A stretch of DNA of 64,000 bases, taken from positions 5,704,001 to 5,768,000 of the forward strand of contig NC_019751.1 of the NCBI RefSeq assembly GCF_000317435.1, in the 5' to 3' direction. Shown in pieces: positions 56,240-64,000 of the stretch. Source of the stretch: Calothrix sp. PCC 6303. GTDB lineage: Bacteria; Cyanobacteriota; Cyanobacteriia; Cyanobacteriales; Nostocaceae. The translations under genes and the position numbers were made by a program. Position 1 is the first letter of the stretch. Every line of letters begins with the position of its first letter. The notes under the pieces are model-generated. The model did not search any database and was not told where the DNA came from. It saw nothing but the letters and a program-made list of their open reading frames with translations.

Positions 56240-57172
56240 TTAGCTTGAAGTTTTCACGAAGTCAGAGGAAGCCTCGTCGTTGCACAATGGGGTGTCTTTG
56301 AGGTCTTGAGTGCTGTTGCTAACAGGCTTATCTGTAAAGTGTACAGCTTCAACTGTGGGGGTATGACCCAACCAATTTACTGAAGAGTCGGCAAATTGTT
56401 GGGGACAACCGCTAACAGCAAAACGAGTTGGCATTGGGGGATAAGTATTTCTCATACCAAGGAGTTCTAATTCTTGAGTACAAGCATTGACAACGTGTGC
56501 AGCGGGGTCGATTAATTTAACGTTGCTAGGAAGAAGCGATCGCATAATTGGTGCAAGGTGCGGATAATGGGTACAACCATAGACCAAAGTATCGATTTGC
56601 TGCTGAATCAACGGTTCTAGATAGGAACGTGCCACTTCTATGGTATATGGATCGTGGATACGGTTTTGTTCAATTAAAGGGACAAACTCTGGACAACCAA
56701 CTTGCCAAACCTCTGCCTCTGAGTTGATTTCGTGAATTGCCTGTTTGTAGGCATTACTTTTAGCGGTAGCAGGAGTAGCAATAACACCAATACGTTTACC
56801 TTGTTGCACTGCTGCTTTGGCACCAGGAAGAATTATGCCTAAAATTGGCACATTAAATTCTTCCCGAACTGCCTCTAGGGCAAGGGCAGAACTGGTATTA
56901 CATGCCATGATCACCATTTTGACATGGGAAAGCTGCATCCAGGTGATGATGTCACGGACGTATTGAATAATTTCAGCTTGGGAACGGATACCGTATGGTA
57001 GCCTGGCTGTATCTCCAAAATAGATAATTGATTCGTTAGGAAGTTGGCGATACAGTTCCCGCAGAACAGTCAATCCTCCCACACCACTATCAAAAATGCC
57101 AATGGGGGCACGTTGGACTTCGGAATTGGAGTTTGCAAAAAGGTTGCCTTCAAAAGGGGAAGATGGAAACAC
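56240..57172 (-). CDS. murI: glutamate racemase
   Basis: A 310-residue cytosolic enzyme that makes D-glutamate for peptidoglycan. The two catalytic Cys motifs are present: MACNTSSALALEA (about residue 93) and VYGCTHYPHLAP (about residue 206). PIGIFDSGVGGLTVLREL is the N-terminal substrate block. The C-terminal 50 residues extend beyond the usual length and look disordered. ATG at 57172 gives a 20-residue leader before the conserved start; an internal start cannot be excluded. The gene lies 157 bases downstream of amiC2, so both act in cell-wall metabolism. Confidence 0.95.
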   Translation of the reverse strand: MFPSSPFEGNLFANSNSEVQRAPIGIFDSGVGGLTVLRELYRQLPNESIIYFGDTARLPYGIRSQAEIIQYVRDIITWMQLSHVKMVIMACNTSSALALEAVREEFNVPILGIILPGAKAAVQQGKRIGVIATPATAKSNAYKQAIHEINSEAEVWQVGCPEFVPLIEQNRIHDPYTIEVARSYLEPLIQQQIDTLVYGCTHYPHLAPIMRSLLPSNVKLIDPAAHVVNACTQELELLGMRNTYPPMPTRFAVSGCPQQFADSSVNWLGHTPTVEAVHFTDKPVSNSTQDLKDTPLCNDEASSDFVKTSS

Positions 57173-57329
57173 AGGCGAATTTTATGATTGTGTTTTGCAA
57201 TTAAAGATACAGGATTTTGGTTAATTCAACAAATATTTTTATATTTTAGGGTCAAAATTTAAGAGCGAGAATTCAGAAGTGTTGAGTTGAGAAGGAAAAT
57301 TTCCCCAACTCGTGACTTCTAAGCTCAAT

Positions 57330-59198
57330 TTAACGGCGGAGATACTGAAGGATACCACGCGCGATCGCATCCGCCATTTGATCTTGATATGCTTTGGTTC
57401 CCAAACGTGGGTTATCTTCTCTACCACTCATGTAACCAGTTTCCACCAAAATCGAGGGCATCGAGCTTTTTCTCAGGACGTAAAATCTAGCTTTGCGGGT
57501 GCCTCTATCTTTAATCGTGGGAATACTTTGCAAAATCGATTTGCGTACAGCTTCTGCCAAGTTGTAACCGCTATCGTAATAATAAACCTCTAAGCCATTG
57601 ACATCAGGACGGCGATCAACCGAGTTAGCATGAATACTCACAAATAATGTGGCATTGACGCGTTCAGCTAAAGCAACCCTAGGCTTCAAATCGACAAAAT
57701 AATCAGCATCCCGTGTTATCACTGCGTTAATGCCATTTTGCTCCAAGATTGCCGCCACCCGTTTTCCAATCGGTAAAACTACATCTTTCTCTAATAATCC
57801 ACCAAGACCGGGTGCGCCAGAATCTTTACCACCATGTCCCGGATCGACAATCACAATAATTTTACCAACTGGTTGCCGAGGTCGGGGCTGAGGGTTAGGA
57901 TTAGGAGCGGGTACTGGTAAAGGTTGTGGATCAGTACGTGATATTGGTGGTAAACCAGGAGCAGGATTTACGGGTGGTGTAATGGGGCGATTTCGTTGTA
58001 GATCTAGTGATAGTAATTGTCCACTCAGTTGATTTAGCTGTCCAACTTGGATACCTGCGGCTGGTTGGACAAAAATCAGAACATTTCCATCTTGCTGTTG
58101 TAATCTTACTCTTAAAATCGGGCTACCAGCGGTAAATTTTGGACCTTGGACGTTAGTAGCTAATTTAGCATTGGGAATTGTGATTTTGAATAATCCTGAA
58201 CTTCGATCCCAACCACCAGTCCCAGTTAACCTTTGATCGGAACGGATAAGTAACTGGTTGGATGTCTGATTGAGTTCAATTCCATCAATTGTTGCCGGAG
58301 AAAGGGCAACTGGAGGGATTGGACGGGGATTTGGATTGGAGGGAGTATTTCCACCTGGAAGCCTGACTAAAGGAGCATTAGGGAGTAAAATAACACCCCC
58401 AATACTGCTTTTTGAAGCTCGCCAATCGGGGCTATTTCGGTCTACCCGTAAAGTTAGACGAACTTTACCTTCTGTTTGAGAAATATTAATTTGGCTGACA
58501 CCATGTTGATTTTGGGGTAAGCTTTGGGGAGAGAGTCGAGGCGAAATTGCAGCCCCGGAAATATTCACACTAATTGTTTGTTTATCGCTACTGCGATCAA
58601 TTGTAATATTCGGATTACCGCTACCACTAGTACGGACAAAAAAACCGTCACCTGTGGATCTAATATTTTCAATTAGGGTTCCAGCTTCTGCTGCGACTAC
58701 GCTTGGTTGTGGAGTATTTGGTCGTGGAGTATTTGGTCGTGGGGTTGTAGGGGTGGAACCTGTAGTCACAACATTGTAAATATTATTTGGATTTGTCCCC
58801 CCATTATCTAACTCTGCTTTGGGAAGTCTAACCGTCCAACGGTTGGAACTGAGGGGGACAAACTTGACTTGTTGGGGGTCTATTGTGTAACCAGGGGCTA
58901 GTTCTACAACAATCCGAGTAGTTTGTTGATCAAACTGCCCGATTCGCAAAGCACGAATTGCCCCACCCACTGGTTGGGTTAGTTGTGAACGGTCGAATCG
59001 AGTATTTGGTAAATCAATTACCAATCTTGTGGGACCATATATGAGTTGTGCTTGGGGTTGTACGGCGCTATCAGTATCAAACTCTAATTGGTTTTGGTTA
59101 GTGTTATACCGCCATGAATTTAGCTTTGCAGCATCTGCGGGTGACGATAGCATGAAAGTAGCTAAAAAAGTGCTGGATATTAACCAGTGTAGTTTCAC
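57330..59198 (-). CDS. amiC2: N-acetylmuramoyl-L-alanine amidase with AMIN domains (AmiC2-like)
   Basis: A 622-residue exported amidase. The start is GTG at 59198, with AGGAG 8 bases before it, giving the signal peptide VKLHWLISSTFLATFML ending near SPADA. The ORF is open 43 codons further up, but alignment with the neighbouring paralogue supports the GTG. Two AMIN domains (about residues 25-115 and 330-420) bind peptidoglycan, separated by Pro/Asn-rich linkers. The amidase_3 domain (last 190 residues) keeps the zinc ligands: VDPGHGGKDSG, LLEKDVVLPIG and FVSIHANS; the catalytic Glu is in VETGYMSG. Related enzymes in Nostoc drill septal nanopores for cell-cell communication. Confidence 0.9.
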   Translation of the reverse strand: MKLHWLISSTFLATFMLSSPADAAKLNSWRYNTNQNQLEFDTDSAVQPQAQLIYGPTRLVIDLPNTRFDRSQLTQPVGGAIRALRIGQFDQQTTRIVVELAPGYTIDPQQVKFVPLSSNRWTVRLPKAELDNGGTNPNNIYNVVTTGSTPTTPRPNTPRPNTPQPSVVAAEAGTLIENIRSTGDGFFVRTSGSGNPNITIDRSSDKQTISVNISGAAISPRLSPQSLPQNQHGVSQINISQTEGKVRLTLRVDRNSPDWRASKSSIGGVILLPNAPLVRLPGGNTPSNPNPRPIPPVALSPATIDGIELNQTSNQLLIRSDQRLTGTGGWDRSSGLFKITIPNAKLATNVQGPKFTAGSPILRVRLQQQDGNVLIFVQPAAGIQVGQLNQLSGQLLSLDLQRNRPITPPVNPAPGLPPISRTDPQPLPVPAPNPNPQPRPRQPVGKIIVIVDPGHGGKDSGAPGLGGLLEKDVVLPIGKRVAAILEQNGINAVITRDADYFVDLKPRVALAERVNATLFVSIHANSVDRRPDVNGLEVYYYDSGYNLAEAVRKSILQSIPTIKDRGTRKARFYVLRKSSMPSILVETGYMSGREDNPRLGTKAYQDQMADAIARGILQYLRR

Positions 59199-59737
59199 AA
59201 TATTTCTCCTGATTTTTTTGTTTGTGGTAACTGTAAATTTGTCAGAGAGACCTGTTGCCTGTGAAACGACGAGGCTTCTTCTGACTTCCTCAATCTGTTG
59301 GTTAATCCTCACACCGTCACCGCCCAAATTTTTTTGGCATACAATACATCAAATTAAGTTACATGGAGGCATATTCGTAATTAGCACCAACGAACTGCTA
59401 AATTTAGATACTGGGTTTTAGTAACCAATAGCACTAGAATATTGCGTGACCATGTTAGTTTATCCTGTATTTACTTGCATCCGATTACACCAACAAAGTA
59501 ATTGTCCAAATTTTAATCTGGGTCAATTGTAGTCAAGAGGTCTTTGATCCGGTTGAATTTTGGCAGATGAGGTTGGTTTTGGCAAATTTCTGCACTAAGT
59601 TTTGAAAATAAGTTCAATAGAAATATCTCAAACAGTATTTTTTACATAAGAATATCTAACTTATTGATACATCTATTTACTGAGACTTAACAGTTATGAG
59701 TCACTTTTCCCTGCTAAGTGTTCCCTGATTTAATGAT
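59199..59737. other. spacer between amiC1 and amiC2
   Basis: About 540 non-coding bases containing the amiC2 leader. The long gap argues for an own promoter of amiC2. No hairpin or repeat stands out. Confidence 0.4.
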
Positions 59738-61660
59738 CTATCTTTGTCGAAGGTAGAGGATAATGCCGCGTGCGATCGCATCTGCCATCTGATTCTGATA
59801 TTCGGTACTTCGCAATTTTGCTATGTCCTGTTGACCAGTCATGTATCCTACTTCCACCAAAATGGAAGGCATAGAACTTTTTCTCAAGACGAAGAAACGC
59901 GCTTTTCTCACTCCTCTGTCTCTTACATTGAGACTCTGAAGTATGGTACTATGAACTGTTTGGGCTAAAGCCAGTCCACTGTCGTAATAATACGTTTCCA
60001 ATCCGTTCACATCCGGACGACTTGAGCCAGCCGAGTTAGCATGAATGCTGACAAATACATTGGCATTCGCTTGGCTTGCCATGTCTACCCTTCCTTGGAG
60101 GCTGACAAAGTAGTCAGAATTGCGTGTCATTAACGCTTGGATGCCGTTTTGCTGGAGAATTTGCGCTACCCTAATTCCAATGGGCAAAATTACATCTTTT
60201 TCTTTACTACCACCAATTCCCACAGCGCCTGGGTCTTTTCCACCATGACCTGGATCGATAATGACAGTTAAGCGACCGTTAGGAACTGGTGGGAAATTCG
60301 GATTAGGATTGGGATTAGGGTTATTAATAATCGGTTCAGAACTACCAGGCAAAGGTCGTGAGTTTGGTAAAGGTGGCAATCCTCCGGTGATGGTACGATT
60401 ACGCCGTAACTCCAAAGCTAAAAATTGTCCTGTGATTTGATTGAGTTGCCCAATTTGCACACCTGCTGCTGGCTGGACTAAAATCACCACGCTCCGCGAT
60501 TGTTGTTGTTCTTGGAGTCGTACCCGTAGAATTGGACTATTAGCGTCCATAAGTGGACCATTGACCCTGGGTGCTAATCGGGCATTATTAACGGTGATTT
60601 GAAACATTCCCGATGCTCGATCCCAGTTGGTACTGGCAGATAATTGTCGATCACCGCGAATCATCAATTGGGAACCATCACCATTTAAATCCACCGATTG
60701 AATAGTCGCTAGTGTATCGCTGCTAGAAGCTGAATTTGGTATACCTGGAAACGGACTAGTTTGACTTGTGGTGGGTGCCGGAAAGTTGTTATTTACCTGA
60801 TTTTGACTAACACTACTGCCAGTTTTATCAGGTAAACGTTGTGGTAGCAGCACTAAAGCATTTGTACCACCAGGAGTTATCCGCCAATCGGCAGCTTCAG
60901 AATCTACCTCAAGGGAGATGCGGACGGTGGGTTTTGTATCCTGCTTTTGGGAAAAAGTTAGCCGACTCAGACCAAAACGGTTAATTGTTGCTTCTAATTG
61001 AGTCAAATTTGGTGATAGGGATGCACCAGAAATGTCGATATTTTGGTGAGTGCGAAGCTTGCCCGACGTAAGTCGTTCGCTACTACGGCTAGAACGTATT
61101 TGAGTCTTACCTCCACCACTAGTCCGAATAAATACACCGTCACCTGTTACTTTAAAATCTTCGATTTGTGTAATTCCGGTTGTCGTCTGGGCAACCCTTG
61201 GTGGTGGTGAGTTTGGCTTAGAATCGTTAGTTACAACATTGTAAATATTTCTGCTTGAGGATGTATTATTTTGTTCAACCTCTATTTTGGGCAACTGTAC
61301 TCTCCAGCGATTCGCAGACTGTCCCTCAAATTTCACTTGATTGGGATTAAGAGTATAACCAGTGGCAAGTTCAATGATGATTCGAGTCATACTCTGGTTA
61401 GATTGTCTGACTTGAATCGAACGAATTGCCCCACCAACAGGTTTTGTTAGTTGCTTTTGTTGAAACCTGGTTCCTGGTAAATCAATAACTAAGCGTGTGG
61501 GATTAAACAATAGTTGTGCTTGGGGTTGAACTGCACCGTCGGTGGTAAACTCTAATTGGTTTTGATTCAGATCAAACCGCCAAGATTGCAGTGTTGCCGC
61601 ATCCACTGATGACGAAAGTGCCAAAATAGTTAAAAAAGTGCCAGGTAGTAGCAGTTTCAC
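59738..61660 (-). CDS. amiC1: N-acetylmuramoyl-L-alanine amidase with AMIN domains (AmiC1-like)
   Basis: A 640-residue exported amidase, paralogous to the next gene. Its signal peptide is MKLLLPGTFLTILALSSSVDA, and AGGAGAATATACC precedes the ATG at 61660. Two AMIN domains occupy about residues 22-115 and 325-420, with a long Asn/Ser/Pro linker between. The catalytic domain shows VIIDPGHGGKDPGAVG, KEKDVILPIG, VFVSIHANSAG and SILVEVGYMTGQ, so the zinc ligands and the catalytic Glu are complete. Duplicated amiC1-amiC2 genes side by side are typical of heterocystous cyanobacteria, where both shape septal peptidoglycan and nanopores. Confidence 0.9.
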   Translation of the reverse strand: MKLLLPGTFLTILALSSSVDAATLQSWRFDLNQNQLEFTTDGAVQPQAQLLFNPTRLVIDLPGTRFQQKQLTKPVGGAIRSIQVRQSNQSMTRIIIELATGYTLNPNQVKFEGQSANRWRVQLPKIEVEQNNTSSSRNIYNVVTNDSKPNSPPPRVAQTTTGITQIEDFKVTGDGVFIRTSGGGKTQIRSSRSSERLTSGKLRTHQNIDISGASLSPNLTQLEATINRFGLSRLTFSQKQDTKPTVRISLEVDSEAADWRITPGGTNALVLLPQRLPDKTGSSVSQNQVNNNFPAPTTSQTSPFPGIPNSASSSDTLATIQSVDLNGDGSQLMIRGDRQLSASTNWDRASGMFQITVNNARLAPRVNGPLMDANSPILRVRLQEQQQSRSVVILVQPAAGVQIGQLNQITGQFLALELRRNRTITGGLPPLPNSRPLPGSSEPIINNPNPNPNPNFPPVPNGRLTVIIDPGHGGKDPGAVGIGGSKEKDVILPIGIRVAQILQQNGIQALMTRNSDYFVSLQGRVDMASQANANVFVSIHANSAGSSRPDVNGLETYYYDSGLALAQTVHSTILQSLNVRDRGVRKARFFVLRKSSMPSILVEVGYMTGQQDIAKLRSTEYQNQMADAIARGIILYLRQR

Positions 61661-62215
61661 GGTATATTCTCCTGATTCCCATTTATGAGATTGTTGGCTT
61701 CTTGTCCAACTCTCAAAACATCAGCATTTTGCACCCAAGTGAAGTTAATGATTTTCGCATTCCTTAGACTTGTAATGAGATGTTTTGATTTGGTTTTCAT
61801 ATCCCACTACCCACTATATTTAATGCTGTATATCTAGTGTTTTACTCACATCAAAATATGGCATCAAAATATAGGCAGTAGCGTCACATGCTACCATGAG
61901 CTTGAGATTTTTTATGCTTTGATGACATAAAATTCGGTTTGGTAGAGCATTTGATTATACAAACTACTGACTTTGTTGAGTAGATGAATATAGAAGTTAC
62001 ATTCTCAAAAATTGATACTATTTCTCAGGAGTTACACTTTCTGAGGACGAAAACCTAAGTCTAGAAGTTTCCATCGAAAAAGTCGCAGCACTGAGTATAA
62101 ATGCTGCTAATAGGAATTTGAAAACACAAATATGTACATATTTGTAGAGACGTAGCAGTGCTACGTCTCTACGGTTATAGGAAAAATCCCGGACTTAAAC
62201 TGTGATAACTGTTCA
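61661..62215. other. intergenic region between amiC1 and the antiporter gene
   Basis: About 555 bases upstream of amiC1 and downstream of the antiporter stop. The only striking structure is the perfect palindrome at 62144-62172, which may end the antiporter transcript. The rest is AT-rich. Confidence 0.45.
62144..62172. repeat. dispersed palindrome, copy 2 (perfect)
   Basis: GTAGAGACGTAGCA, one central base, then its exact reverse complement. This is 29 bases of perfect inverted repeat. A near copy occurs at 27109-27137. The plus-strand continuation lacks a T run. The element lies about 45 bases beyond the stop of the minus-strand antiporter gene. Confidence 0.75.
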
Positions 62216-63592
62216 CTATTCACTATCCACTGATTTCAACTGGGTTGTGTTTTGTTCAGGAAAGACAAATTTTAGCAGTGGAGGTGCTAAAAAAGTCGTA
62301 ACAATTACCATGACGATAATTGCTGCTTCCAATGGTTTGGAAAGAATCCCAATACTGGAACCTATGCCCAAAAATACTAATCCGACTTCACCACGGGGAA
62401 TCATCCCGACTCCGATGGCTAAACGGTTAATTTGGGGAATTCCAAATACACTTAAACCTGTGACAACTTTACCAATGATGGCAACAGTAACTAGGAAGGT
62501 TGCCATAATTAAACCTTCACGGTTGCTAGGAACTGCTGGATTGAGGACGCTGAGATCTGTTTTTGAACCAACTACGACAAAGAAGACTGGGACTAACATG
62601 TCAGCGATGGGGAGAATTAGCTTTTGGAGTTCCTTACGTTTTTCGGTTTCTTCCAAAACTAAGCCAGCTGCAAAGGAACCTAAAATTGCCTCTAGTTGAA
62701 TCGCATCGGCAAGATATGCCATAGCAAAAGCGAAGATAAACGCAGGTATAATTAGTTCGCCGCGTGTTTTGAGTTTATTGACAACTCCCACAAAGGCTTT
62801 ATTGAATAAATTACCGAGTGCGATCGCGCCTAACAAGAAACCCGTAGCGCTCACGATTAAGTATACAACGTTGCCAACATCCACAGCCCCATCTTTGGCA
62901 AGACTGGCGACAACTGCCAAGACGATTATCCCCAAAATATCATCGATGACGGCTGCACCGAGGATAATTTGCCCTTCTTTGGAGTTGAGTTTTCCCATTT
63001 CTGAGAGAACTTTGGAAGTAATACCAATACTGGTGGCTGTTAATGCTGCCCCTGCGAAAATCGATGGGATGGCAGGAAGACCAAAAATTATCATTAATCC
63101 GGCTGTACCTGCTACGAAGGGTACCACAACCCCAACACAGGCAACAACTACTGCTTGGATACCCACTGCCATTAAATCTTTGAGATTTGACTCCAAGCCA
63201 ATTTCAAATAGCAGGATAATGACACCCAACTCTGCCAAAATCGAAATTACTTCCGACTGTGCTTCAAATACGCTGTTAGCTGCTGCTGGACTTAAACCAT
63301 CAGTTAATTCTAAAAAGCGCATAATCGCGGAACTTGAAGCATCAATTCCTTCACCGGGAAATACCAACAGGTGCAAGACAGAAACACCAATAATGACACC
63401 ACCAATAAGTTCTCCTAAAACGGTAGGAAGTCCTAATCGATTTGCTAACTCTCCACCGAGTTTGCTGGCAAGATAACTAACTAATAAACTCAACAATACC
63501 CCTGCTAATACCAGCGAACTATCTACAGTTTCGCTAGTGGATGCTAATAAGGGGAATGTGGGTAATGAGAAGGAAACTAAATCTAAATGCAT
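62216..63592 (-). CDS. CPA2-family cation:proton antiporter
   Basis: A 458-residue membrane protein with about 12-13 hydrophobic helices. The N-terminal part LASKLGGELANRLGLPTVLG is a hallmark of the KefB/NapA-type Na+(K+)/H+ antiporter family. The helix with EIGLESNL and the ILGAAVIDDILGIIVLAVVA segment carry the Asp-Asp motif that binds the transported ion. The C-terminal domain contains LVPVFFVVVGSKTDL and GMIPRGEVGLVF. No KTN/TrkA domain is attached. Role: pH and ion balance in the cytoplasmic or thylakoid membrane; cation specificity unknown. Confidence 0.92.
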   Translation of the reverse strand: MHLDLVSFSLPTFPLLASTSETVDSSLVLAGVLLSLLVSYLASKLGGELANRLGLPTVLGELIGGVIIGVSVLHLLVFPGEGIDASSSAIMRFLELTDGLSPAAANSVFEAQSEVISILAELGVIILLFEIGLESNLKDLMAVGIQAVVVACVGVVVPFVAGTAGLMIIFGLPAIPSIFAGAALTATSIGITSKVLSEMGKLNSKEGQIILGAAVIDDILGIIVLAVVASLAKDGAVDVGNVVYLIVSATGFLLGAIALGNLFNKAFVGVVNKLKTRGELIIPAFIFAFAMAYLADAIQLEAILGSFAAGLVLEETEKRKELQKLILPIADMLVPVFFVVVGSKTDLSVLNPAVPSNREGLIMATFLVTVAIIGKVVTGLSVFGIPQINRLAIGVGMIPRGEVGLVFLGIGSSIGILSKPLEAAIIVMVIVTTFLAPPLLKFVFPEQNTTQLKSVDSE

Positions 63593-64000
63593 TGGTTTTA
63601 TTAATATCCTTCCCTACTAAATCTATCAATCGCCTATTCTACGATAATTGATAATTTGGGAAAATATTAGGAGTTGGAAATGGGCATTGATTACAAAAAA
63701 TTTGATTTCCATAGCAGTTCTGGCTGATAAGTCCTGCGGGCAACCAAAATCCTGGTAGATACGTAGGGTCTGCTGAAAAAGGCTGCAAAGTGAATCTAGA
63801 TGCTACACAGCTTGAATAATGGTGGTTTTGGAGGTCAGATCCAAAATTCACCCCGCGATTTTCCGCCAAAGTGCATGGTTTTTGAGCATCTAAATCCCAT
63901 AACCTTGCACTTGTTTGCCTTAAAAATGATTAAAACCCTTATTTAGCAAAGGTTATAGCTTTAATCAGCAAGCCCTACGTAGGAGACCTAATCCGGGGTT
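63593..64000. other. right-edge intergenic region
   Basis: About 400 bases to the window end, without a credible gene. AGGAG followed by ATG at 63680 opens only 15 codons. Most of the segment is the MITE-like element listed separately. Confidence 0.4.
63761..63980. repeat. MITE-like element with about 23-bp inverted ends
   Basis: The left end CGTAGGGTCTGCTGAAAAAG (63762 onward) matches in reverse the right end TTAATCAGCAAGCCCTACG (to 63979), with CGTAGGG and GCTGA exact and about 17-18 of 23 positions alike. The start resembles the GGGTCTGCTGAAAAA ends of some cyanobacterial insertion sequences, so this is probably a non-autonomous derivative. No transposase inside. Confidence 0.6.

Noticed and set aside
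63639-63869. 76-codon minus-strand frame at the right edge
   Set aside because: It spans the border of a MITE-like element, so it is unlikely to be a real gene.

Overview
The window is chromosomal DNA from a filamentous, probably heterocyst-forming cyanobacterium (Nostocales). The evidence is a photosystem I block (psaF, psaJ, psaL), many HIP1 palindromes (GCGATCGC) inside and between genes, a hetZ-patU pair, a tandem pair of septal AMIN-type amidases (amiC1/amiC2), a Tic22-like protein, a TxlA/HCF164 thioredoxin and AT-rich intergenic DNA full of short dispersed repeats.

Layout. 1-6.6 kb: the end of an unrecognised gene, purB, a DUF411 protein, an adenylate cyclase, a VapBC-like toxin-antitoxin pair, a GPH-type sugar transporter and a phosphoribosyltransferase. 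6.6-10.3 kb: a three-gene minus-strand operon joining a membrane protein, a P-loop ATPase and a TPR protein that ends in sigma-factor-like regions, preceded by an unknown secreted protein. 10.6-14.3 kb: glyS (behind a large inverted repeat) and murD. 14.5-16.3 kb: an IS4-family insertion that splits a small membrane-protein gene. 16.5-20.8 kb: a tight plus-strand operon of HTH-ATPase, small acidic protein, HNH nuclease and membrane ATPase with a Gly-Val repeat tract. 20.8-24.6 kb: a probable zinc-limitation locus with two near-identical Zur-like palindromes, a CobW-like GTPase, two metallophosphoesterase-fold proteins with damaged metal sites, and a HemB lacking the zinc cysteines.

25-43.6 kb is mostly housekeeping and secreted proteins: glutathione S-transferase, fasciclin protein, NIL-ferredoxin, rpe, a subtilisin-fold protein missing catalytic residues, a Nudix hydrolase, a possible double-glycine-leader peptide, txlA, prmC, Tic22-like, tRNA-Pro(UGG), GNAT, ACT protein, alpha/beta hydrolase and tsaD. 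MITE-like repeats are scattered through it. 44-47.5 kb: psaF-psaJ-psaL, then gmk and remA on the other strand. 48-63.6 kb: a transglutaminase-fold membrane protein lacking Cys and His, patU and hetZ (overlapping), a polyprenyl diphosphate synthase, murI, amiC2, amiC1 and a CPA2 antiporter. The gene order hetZ-sds-murI-amiC fits what I recall of the Anabaena PCC 7120 alr0092-alr0101 area, which supports the HetZ and AmiC calls.

The best candidates for something undescribed are the ATPase/TPR-sigma operon (6671-9559), the HTH-ATPase/HNH/membrane-ATPase operon (16528-20761), the degenerate phosphoesterase pair in the Zur locus (21806-23495) and the orphan leader peptide (33133-33414). All names come from reading motifs by eye; no database search was run.
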